64,000 nt of DNA from NCBI RefSeq assembly GCF_026626635.1, contig NZ_JAPNKA010000001.1, positions 11,826,501-11,890,500 on the forward strand, read 5' to 3'. Each line of letters opens with the position of its first letter. The stretch's first letter is position 1. The position numbers and the translations under genes are program-made. This document shows positions 5,847-11,812 of this stretch, one piece after another. The notes under the pieces were generated by a model. That model worked only from the letters and a program-made list of their open reading frames with translations, made no database searches and was not told the DNA's origin. This DNA comes from Archangium lansingense (lineage in GTDB: Bacteria > Myxococcota > Myxococcia > Myxococcales > Myxococcaceae).

Positions 5847-7352
5847 ATGGCTGACAGACGAAACATCCTCATCGTTTCGGAGAACCTCCTACGCGGCGGA
5901 CTCGAGACCCGAGTGCTGACCCAGTCGCGCGCGCTTGTCGCCGCGGGCTGTCGGGTGCACTTCGCGACCTCGTCTTCGACGGTTCCCGCCCCCCTCGAGG
6001 CCATCGCCAGCAGCGTCCATCCCGGACTCTCCCTCGGTGCGGCGGCGACGGCGTTCGAATGTGCCGAGGCCAGTCGCCAGCTCGCGAAGCTCATCGCGGA
6101 AAAAGAGATCGGACTCGTGCACGCGCACCCGTTCGCATCCCTCCTCCCGGGCGCCATGGCCGCGGCCCTCGCCCAGGTGCCCATGCTCGTCACGCTCCAT
6201 GGCGCGAGCTCCTTCCTGGGAGGGCCAAACTACGACGTGACACTCTTCGACTTCGTGCTCCCGTACGCGTCGGAGATTCACGTCGTGTCCGAGGAGCTCG
6301 GAAGCTTCGTCCCCCAGGCGCTCGCACCGCGACGGAGCGTCATGCCGAACAGCGTGGACCTCACCTTGTTCCCGCCAGTGAAGCGCGTGGAGAGTGGCCC
6401 CTGGGCCGTGTTCTCGCGGCTCGAAGATGGCAAGGAGCAGGCCATTCTGGAGTTCCTCCGCATGGGGAGGCAGCTCGGCTTCTCCAAGGTACACATCTTC
6501 GGGGGGGGCCAGAGTGAGGCGCGGTTCCAGGAGGCGATTGCCGCCGAGGGACTCGGGGAGCTGGTGGAGTTGCACCCGTGGTGTGACGATCCGGCCGCGC
6601 AGCTCGCCCAGGGCTATGCAGGAGTGGCCGGAATGGGGCGTGTGGTGCTCGAAGCGGTGGCGATGCGCCTGCCCTGCGTCCTCCTCGGCTACGAGGAGGT
6701 CCACGGCGTTGTCACCCCGGCCAACCTCGACGAGCTGGCCTGGAGCAACTTCTCCGGGAGAGGCATCCCCGCGGCGAGCCTCGACGTGGTGCGGCGTGGG
6801 CTCGCCCAGGTGTCCGACGAGATGCTCACGGACCTGCGAAGCCTGATGGTTGAGAAACACGACGAGGCGAGGCTGGTCACCCGGCATCTGCGCTCCATCG
6901 ACTCGGCCAGCATCAACGAGGAGGCCCGGGCCAGGCTCCTCCAGGTCGTCTCCCTGATGCGCCGCACGAGGCAACGGCACGCCCACCCCTGGTTCGTCGA
7001 TCCGGATCTGCAGAGCACCCTGGCGCTCATCCTCCGGCGCCCGACGGAGCCGGAGCTCCAGCGGCGAATCGGCGAGTCCCTCTCCTATGCCCAGGGAGCG
7101 CTCGGGTCGCGAGTCGACGAGAGCCGTGCGGCCCTCGAAGCCTCGGTCGCGCGAACCGCGGGCCAGCAGCAGGAGGAGCTGGCTCAGATGCGAGCGCGCA
7201 TGCTGGCGCTGGAGGAGCAGGTGGGAGCCCTGAGTGCGGAGCTGAGGACGCTCACGGAGACAACCGCGACCCTCACGCGGAGCGTCGAAGCGAGCCAATC
7301 CCAGGGACTGCGCCACCGGCTCCGGGAGACCCTGGCCAGATGGCGGCCGTGA
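5847..7352 (+). CDS. GT-B-fold glycosyltransferase with C-terminal coiled coil
   Basis: 501 residues from ATG 5847, which has AGGAGG 5 nt upstream; the ATG at 5826 lies before that site and is less likely. The N-terminus resembles GT4/GT-B enzymes (ILIVSENLLRGGLETRVL near residue 10, then VHAHPF and a HGASSFLGG loop). A nucleotide-sugar half follows with GRVVLEAVAMRLPCV near residue 265, like the donor-binding EA motif. From about residue 400 the sequence turns into a heptad-rich coiled coil, unusual for this family. It lies alone on the plus strand between the two minus-strand peptide-tRNA units, so it may act on their product, but that is inference. Confidence 0.8.
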   Translation: MADRRNILIVSENLLRGGLETRVLTQSRALVAAGCRVHFATSSSTVPAPLEAIASSVHPGLSLGAAATAFECAEASRQLAKLIAEKEIGLVHAHPFASLLPGAMAAALAQVPMLVTLHGASSFLGGPNYDVTLFDFVLPYASEIHVVSEELGSFVPQALAPRRSVMPNSVDLTLFPPVKRVESGPWAVFSRLEDGKEQAILEFLRMGRQLGFSKVHIFGGGQSEARFQEAIAAEGLGELVELHPWCDDPAAQLAQGYAGVAGMGRVVLEAVAMRLPCVLLGYEEVHGVVTPANLDELAWSNFSGRGIPAASLDVVRRGLAQVSDEMLTDLRSLMVEKHDEARLVTRHLRSIDSASINEEARARLLQVVSLMRRTRQRHAHPWFVDPDLQSTLALILRRPTEPELQRRIGESLSYAQGALGSRVDESRAALEASVARTAGQQQEELAQMRARMLALEEQVGALSAELRTLTETTATLTRSVEASQSQGLRHRLRETLARWRP

Positions 7353-7398
7353 CGGGCCGGTAGGCGAACGGGGAGCGCGTGTAGCGAGTTGTTGTGAG

Positions 7399-7473
7399 TG
7401 CCGCGAGCGGGATTCGAACCCGCAACCTCTGCGTTCTGAACGCAGCGCCTCTACCAGGTTGGGCTACCGCGGC
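7399..7473 (-). tRNA. tRNA-Leu-like (anticodon CAG), copy B, class I shape
   Basis: 75 nt, acceptor GCCGCGG/TCGCGGC, anticodon loop TTCAGAA with U33, 5-nt variable loop, A73. Compared with copy A, acceptor pairs 1-72, 5-68 and 7-66 differ but all still pair, which suggests selection on structure. Lacks the long variable arm expected of Leu tRNAs. Confidence 0.8.
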
Positions 7474-7501
7474 ATGTGCTTGCACTGCAGGGGACTGCAA
7501 G

Positions 7502-7576
7502 TGCCGAAGGCGGGATTCGAACCCGCAACCTCCAGACTCTCGATCTGGCGCCTCTACCGAGTTGGGCTACTCCGGC
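7502..7576 (-). tRNA. tRNA-Leu-like (anticodon GAG), copy B only, C33
   Basis: 75 nt, acceptor GCCGGAG/CTTCGGC, D-arm almost identical to the CAG tRNAs, anticodon stem CCAGA/TCTGG with loop TCGAGAG, T-arm GCGGG/CCCGC, A73. The anticodon GAG would read CUC/CUU. C33 and a class I variable loop make normal decoding doubtful. Absent from array A, so the arrays differ in tRNA content. Confidence 0.78.
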
Positions 7577-7599
7577 GATGGGATTGCTGAACTGCGAAG

Positions 7600-7673
7600 A
7601 GCGGCCGGCGGGATTCGAACCCGCGTAACCCTGAGTGGCGCTCAGGGGCCTCGAGCCTCTCGGCCACGGCCGC
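7600..7673 (-). tRNA. tRNA-Gly-like (anticodon GCC), copy B, C33
   Basis: Identical over its length to the Gly tRNA at 5236-5309: perfect acceptor helix, U73, C33 in loop GCGCCAC. Confidence 0.8.
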
Positions 7674-7684
7674 GTTTGTTGCTG

Positions 7685-7755
7685 CGCTCCTGCAGGGAAT
7701 CGAACCCTGTTCACACGGTAGACGGCCGTGCTGCGCACCAGTTGCATTCAGGAGC
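7685..7755 (-). tRNA. tRNA-Asp-like (anticodon GTC), copy B, C33
   Basis: 71 nt with a fully Watson-Crick acceptor (GCTCCTG/CAGGAGC). The 5' half has diverged from copy A, yet the acceptor and three of four D-stem pairs are kept. The anticodon loop CCGTCTA is unchanged, including C33. Confidence 0.75.
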
Positions 7756-7767
7756 TTGTGTTGCGTG

Positions 7768-7839
7768 TACCCCGTACGGGAGTCGAACCCGTCTTTCCGC
7801 ATTGAGAGCGCGGTGTCCTCGCCGATAGACGAACGGGGC
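7768..7839 (-). tRNA. tRNA-Glu (anticodon CTC), copy B
   Basis: 72 nt, one base different from copy A in the T-loop (T-loop TTCGACT). Otherwise a normal-looking Glu tRNA with U33 and A73. Confidence 0.85.
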
Positions 7840-7862
7840 AGGAGAGCAGGACCCGGAAATGC

Positions 7863-7895
7863 AAAAGGCCGGGTCCCTTTCTGGGAGCCCGGCCT
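7863..7895 (-). terminator. Intrinsic terminator between peptide gene and tRNA array, copy B
   Basis: Same stem-loop and TTTT as at 5499-5531, unchanged. It would end transcripts of the peptide, and possibly of the btu operon reading in from upstream. Confidence 0.75.
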
Positions 7896-7902
7896 CTGAG
7901 TC

Positions 7903-7930
7903 CCGCGCCTCGTCTGGGACGAAGGCGCGG
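7903..7930 (-). other. Covarying RNA hairpin after the peptide gene, copy B
   Basis: Stem CCGCGCC/GGCGCGG then TCGTC/GACGA. Matches copy A with a compensatory pair change. Confidence 0.6.
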
Positions 7931-7935
7931 AAGCG

Positions 7936-8088
7936 TCAGAGTCCGGGCTGTAGACCACCCGTCAGCTCGAGTCCGAGCAGGAGGTCCAGAGCGGTGGCCA
8001 GATCGGTACGCGAGAGCGCGTCGATGCCAGTGTCAGTATCGTTCAGGAACTTGAGGTTCATCGGGCTCTGCTTCGTCACCGTCGTCAT
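7936..8088 (-). CDS. 50-residue peptide of the peptide-tRNA unit, copy B
   Basis: ATG 8088 with AAAGGAG 8 nt upstream, stop at 7936. Identical to copy A except Phe at residue 14. An in-frame upstream ATG at 8124 exists, but it has no ribosome site and no equivalent in copy A. Features as in copy A: Leu/Asp/Gly/Glu-only stretch at 34-42 and a double glycine at 44-45. It begins 93 bp after btuC, where btuD would be expected. Confidence 0.8.
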   Translation of the reverse strand: MTTVTKQSPMNLKFLNDTDTGIDALSRTDLATALDLLLGLELTGGLQPGL

Positions 8089-8181
8089 GGTCACCGCTCC
8101 TTTCATCCAGAAAAGACGCGGCATGAATCCGTTCCTGACAACGGCTGCGCACGCGGGGACACGGCGAGGCCCGCCTGCTCC

Positions 8182-9246
8182 TCAGGCCACCGTGAGCCGT
8201 CCGCGCCGGTACAGGAGCGCGAGGAACAGCGGTCCGCCGAGCAATGCCGTGACGGTCCCCACGGGAGGCTCGCCCCCGAACAGCGGGATGGCCAACCGCG
8301 CCAGCAGATCCGAAAGCATGAGGAACGCCGCGCCCCCAAGCGCCGAGAGCGGTACGAGCTGCCGCTGGTCCGGCCCGAAGGCCAATCGCAGCAGGTGGGG
8401 CACGATGAGCCCCACGAAGCCGATGAGCCCCGAGAGCACCACGGCTCCCGCCACGCTGGCGCTCGCGGCGAGCAGCAACCACCGCCGCGTCCGGGCCACG
8501 GACACGCCGAGCGACGCCGCGTCCTCATCCCCCAGCGTAAGCAGGTTGAGCCGCCCCGAGAGAGCCATCATCACACCGATGGCCACGGCCTGGAGGAGCG
8601 CGGACAAGAGGAGCGTGCCCATGTTCTCGTAGCCGAGGGCCCCAGCGAGCCAATAGAGGAGCTCCCCCAGCCGATCCGGGTCGGAGAGCGTCTTGACGAG
8701 AGTGATGGCAGCGGAAGCGAAGGCGTTGAAGATGACGCCCGTGAGGAGCGCGGCATAGGGCGCGCGGCCTCCCTGGCCCTGACTGGCGGCGAGCACGAAG
8801 AGCGTGGCCGCCACGGCCCCAAAGAAGGCGAACAGGGCCGGAGCGGAGATGCGTTCGAGCCCGCCCCCGAGGCCTGAAGCCACCTCGCCCACGGTGGCGA
8901 ACCCCAGGGCCAGGGCAAGAGTGGCCCCGAGCGCCGCGCCGCCGGAGACGCCGAGGACGAAAGGGTCCGCCAGCGGGTTGCGCAGCACGCCCTGCAACGT
9001 GGCTCCGGAGGCGGCCAGTCCCGCGCCGATGATCGCCGCCAGCAGGGCACGCGGCAGGCGGAGGGACCAGAAGATGGCGGTGTCGATGGAGCTGGGGTCA
9101 CCAAAGACAGCGGAGAAGGGGATGGACTGATCACCGAAGAGGATGGCCAGGAGGAAAGCGCCAAGCAGCACGACGAGAAACGCCCCGCCGAGCCCGAACA
9201 CCCGAGCCAGAGTGAAGCCCTTCACCCCTTTTCCTCTCTCACGCAT
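8182..9246 (-). CDS. btuC: Vitamin B12 ABC transporter permease
   Basis: 354 residues, FecCD family inner-membrane permease with about ten hydrophobic helices. Family signatures are visible: RLPRALLAAIIGAGLAASG, NPLADPFVLGVSGGAALGA and GLIGFVGLIVPHLLRLAFG (the ATPase-contact loop). The length is normal. It is last in the riboswitch-controlled operon btuB - propeller lipoprotein - btuF - btuC. Its partner ATPase BtuD is not encoded next to it, as it usually is; the next thing downstream is the peptide-tRNA unit. Substrate assigned from operon and riboswitch. Confidence 0.92.
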   Translation of the reverse strand: MRERGKGVKGFTLARVFGLGGAFLVVLLGAFLLAILFGDQSIPFSAVFGDPSSIDTAIFWSLRLPRALLAAIIGAGLAASGATLQGVLRNPLADPFVLGVSGGAALGATLALALGFATVGEVASGLGGGLERISAPALFAFFGAVAATLFVLAASQGQGGRAPYAALLTGVIFNAFASAAITLVKTLSDPDRLGELLYWLAGALGYENMGTLLLSALLQAVAIGVMMALSGRLNLLTLGDEDAASLGVSVARTRRWLLLAASASVAGAVVLSGLIGFVGLIVPHLLRLAFGPDQRQLVPLSALGGAAFLMLSDLLARLAIPLFGGEPPVGTVTALLGGPLFLALLYRRGRLTVA

Positions 9247-9255
9247 CCATCACCT

Positions 9256-9293
9256 ACGACCCTCACCCTAGCCCTCTCCCAGAGGGAGAGGGG
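9256..9293. repeat. Short palindromic repeat, copy 1
   Basis: Contains CCCTCACCCTAGCCCTCTCC and the inverted GGGAGAGGGGA. One of eight related copies in the window; lies between btuC and btuF. Confidence 0.75.
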
Positions 9294-9303
9294 ACATACA
9301 CGG

Positions 9304-10182
9304 TCAGCGCACAGTACCCGCATCGGGCTTCGCGGAGGGGTGCAACAGCCAGAACAGCTCCTCCAGCCCCCGGCCCAGCGAGGGCCCCGGCTGCAGCAAC
9401 GCCAGGGACGGCACCTGCACCCACCGCGCCTGCGAGAGCCCCGGAAGCACGGCGAGCTTGTCCTTGCCCACGTCCACATCCGCGGCATCCACCACCACGT
9501 CCGGCCGTGCACGCAACGCCCGCTCGACGGAATACACGGGGTACGCCGAGCCCGCGTCCGCCGCCACGTTGATGGCTCCCGCGTCGCGCAGCAGCTCGTC
9601 CGCGAAGGAGCCAGGCCCGGCGACAACGAGGGGCTCGAAGCCATAGGCAAACAGCACTCGGGGCGGCTTCAGCGTCTTGGCTGTCTCCCGGATGCGGGCC
9701 CGGGTGGACTCGATGCTCTGGATGAGGGCGCCGGCCTCCTTCTCCTTCCCGAGTGCCCCTCCCACCGCGCGCAGGGCCGCCAGGGTATCGGCCACGGTGT
9801 GCAGGGGCAGCAACAGTACGGGCACGCCAATCTCCGCCATCTTCTCCACCGGCCGCTGGTTGCCCGGCCCCGGCTGCACGAGCACGAGGTCCGGCTTGAG
9901 CGCCACCACGGCCTCGACGGACGGGTCGACGAAGCCCCCCACTCGGGGCAGTCCGGCTACTTCCTTCGCCTCATCGAAACGGGAGACGCCCACCAGCGTG
10001 CTCCCCGCCCCCAGGGCAATCACCGCCTCCGTGAGCGAGGGAGCGAGCGTCACCACGCGCTTCACCTTCTCGGGGGGCTTGGGGCCCAGGAAGCGAGGGC
10101 CACCCTTGGGAGGAGCCGCATGTGCGGTGGTGACGAGGCACAGCGCGGCGAGCAGGATAAACGGAGCGAGACGGGTCTTCAT
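9304..10182 (-). CDS. btuF: Periplasmic vitamin B12-binding protein
   Basis: 292 residues from ATG 10182, which begins a signal peptide (LLAALCLVTTAHA). The mature protein is a TroA/BtuF-type binding protein: VVTLAPSLTEAVIALGAG, VGVSRFDE and VGGFVDPSVEAVVALKPDLV are family landmarks. It hands cobalamin from BtuB to BtuC. The ORF could be read about 110 codons further upstream, but that extension overlaps the previous gene in another frame. Seven bases separate it from the upstream stop codon, so it is in the same operon. Confidence 0.92.
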   Translation of the reverse strand: MKTRLAPFILLAALCLVTTAHAAPPKGGPRFLGPKPPEKVKRVVTLAPSLTEAVIALGAGSTLVGVSRFDEAKEVAGLPRVGGFVDPSVEAVVALKPDLVLVQPGPGNQRPVEKMAEIGVPVLLLPLHTVADTLAALRAVGGALGKEKEAGALIQSIESTRARIRETAKTLKPPRVLFAYGFEPLVVAGPGSFADELLRDAGAINVAADAGSAYPVYSVERALRARPDVVVDAADVDVGKDKLAVLPGLSQARWVQVPSLALLQPGPSLGRGLEELFWLLHPSAKPDAGTVR

Positions 10183-10189
10183 GAGAGGC

Positions 10190-11812
10190 TCAGGGAATCG
10201 CGACGACATCACCGACGAGAGAGGGGCCATTGCCGCGTGAACAGGCGGGGATGGGGGGCTCGGCACCAGGACCCAGCCCGCGCCGCTCCACGAGCGAGTC
10301 GCCCACCACCTCGACGACGAAGAGACGACCCGCGTTGTTGTCACCCACATAGGCGCGGTTGCCCACCACGGCGAACCGCCCCGCGGAGGGAAGCGGGCAC
10401 GAGGTCCCCTGCGGGCACCGCAGCGCGAACGAGGCCACCACGCCGCCATCTGCGCCGAGCAGCACCAGCCCCGTCCCCTGCACGTCGATGAGGTTGAAGT
10501 TGCGGTCATAGGTCGCCGCGCCGCTGCAGCTCACGAGCAACCGCTCCCCCACGGGGACGACCCAGAACGGGTTGAGGCAGCCCTCGCCGAGCTCGAGCAG
10601 GTCCACCTCGCGGGAGGCGGGGTCGATGCGGGCCAGCAAGCCGGGACCTCCGACAGAGAAGTTCTGGGGATCCAGGTTGCCGAGGGCGGCGTACACCCGG
10701 CCCTGGTGCGTGCTGATGCCCGCGGGCGAGGGAACGGAGGTGTGGCCCGGGAAAGGCTTCAGGGCCTCGCCCGTGGGCAGCTCGAAGGTGTCTGTGATGG
10801 CGGGAGCGCTGGGGTCGGCCACCGAGACTCGGACCACCTTGCCGCCCGCGGACACGTCCGTCTGCAAATTGCCCAGCAGCGTGACGTACACGTCCGAGCC
10901 CTGCAACGTGAAGCCATACGGGTTGGTGTTCGCGCCGAAGTTCACGCTGCCCACGTTGGTGAGCGTGATGCCCTCGGGGAAGCGCGGACCGGGACCCCCC
11001 GCGGGCTCCCCGTCTCGCCGGAGCACCTGCAGCGTGTTGCTCGTGGAGTTGAGGACGAAGACATAGGGGTCCTGGACAAGAAGGTGATTGGGAACCAGGC
11101 CAGTAGAGTTGCGAGCGGGCAGCTCGCCATAGTCGGAGAGCCGGGCCTGGAGGAGCCGCATGGACGCATCCAGCACCAGCAGCACGTCCTGCATGCGCGC
11201 GACGGTCTGGGGGCTGGTCCCCACCGCCACCGAGGGCCCCTTCACATCCGGCCCCACCTGGATGCCCACCACCTGCCCGGTGTTGAAGCACGCGGCGATG
11301 AGATCATAGGTGCAGGTGCCGCCCCGGCAGCTCCGCGAGTCCGCACACACGTTGCCGCAGGCCCCGCAGTTGAAGGCATCCGTGTCCAGGTCCACACACG
11401 AACGGTCACAGCGCTCGGAGGACGCGAGGGAGCAAGCCGCCTTGCACTCACCTTGCTCGCACACCTGATCCGAAGCGCAGGTCGTGCCTCCTGCTCCCGC
11501 GCAGCCACCGCAATGAGCGGGGTCCGACGCGGTGACGACGCACTCCCCCCCGCACAGCGTGGCACCCGAGCGGCACTGACAACCGCCCTCGACACACACC
11601 TCCGTGGAGTCACAGGCCACGCCGCACGCCCCACAGTGGGACGAGGTGCTGGAGAGGTCCACGCACGTGTCGCCACAGCGGGACTGACCCTCGGAACAAA
11701 GCGGGCCCTCATCCGGGCAGCCCGTCAGCAGCAGGGACAGCGTCACCAGGAACACAACCGTGAATGCCCCCTCTCCCTTTGGGAGAGGGTTGGGGTGAGG
11801 GTCTTTCATCAT
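10190..11812 (-). CDS. Cys-rich beta-propeller surface lipoprotein, BtuG-like in concept
   Basis: 540 residues. The start ATG at 11812 overlaps the btuB stop (ATGATGA). The lipobox is LLLTGC near residue 32. The first 14 residues are encoded by a copy of the window's palindromic repeat (PHPNPLPKGEG). Residues about 35-150 hold several Cys-rich units (HCGACG, CGGCAG, NCGACG). Residues about 155-540 look like a seven-bladed YncE-type propeller (VFVLNSTSNTLQVLRRDG, GRVYAALGNLD, NRAYVGDNNAGRLFVVEV). In Bacteroidota, BtuG is a propeller lipoprotein capping BtuB with extreme cobalamin affinity. This gene's position between btuB and btuF suggests an analogous surface B12-capture protein (inference). 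Confidence 0.8.
   Translation of the reverse strand: MMKDPHPNPLPKGEGAFTVVFLVTLSLLLTGCPDEGPLCSEGQSRCGDTCVDLSSTSSHCGACGVACDSTEVCVEGGCQCRSGATLCGGECVVTASDPAHCGGCAGAGGTTCASDQVCEQGECKAACSLASSERCDRSCVDLDTDAFNCGACGNVCADSRSCRGGTCTYDLIAACFNTGQVVGIQVGPDVKGPSVAVGTSPQTVARMQDVLLVLDASMRLLQARLSDYGELPARNSTGLVPNHLLVQDPYVFVLNSTSNTLQVLRRDGEPAGGPGPRFPEGITLTNVGSVNFGANTNPYGFTLQGSDVYVTLLGNLQTDVSAGGKVVRVSVADPSAPAITDTFELPTGEALKPFPGHTSVPSPAGISTHQGRVYAALGNLDPQNFSVGGPGLLARIDPASREVDLLELGEGCLNPFWVVPVGERLLVSCSGAATYDRNFNLIDVQGTGLVLLGADGGVVASFALRCPQGTSCPLPSAGRFAVVGNRAYVGDNNAGRLFVVEVVGDSLVERRGLGPGAEPPIPACSRGNGPSLVGDVVAIP
11768..11802. repeat. Short palindromic repeat, copy 2, inside a coding region
   Basis: CCTCTCCCTTTGGGAGAGGG followed by TTGGGGTGAGGGT. 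It encodes the extra N-terminal residues before the signal peptide of the propeller lipoprotein. Confidence 0.8.

Larger units (their letters stand above)
7591..8143 (-). repeat. Duplicated peptide-tRNA unit, copy B
   Basis: Second copy of the 553-bp unit at 5227-5779, same orientation and no indels. It ends 39 bp from the btuC stop codon and lies downstream of the btu operon on the same strand. Confidence 0.92.

Noticed and set aside
5572..8088. Naming the peptide-tRNA unit a PEARL pathway.
   Set aside because: No LanB-like peptide aminoacyl-tRNA ligase or other RiPP enzyme is encoded in the window; only the general idea of tRNA-dependent peptide extension is kept as a hypothesis.
4177..8182. 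The 4.2-8.1 kb block as a prophage or integrative element.
   Set aside because: No integrase, transposase or phage gene is present and no clear direct repeats flank the block; it is described only as insert-like.
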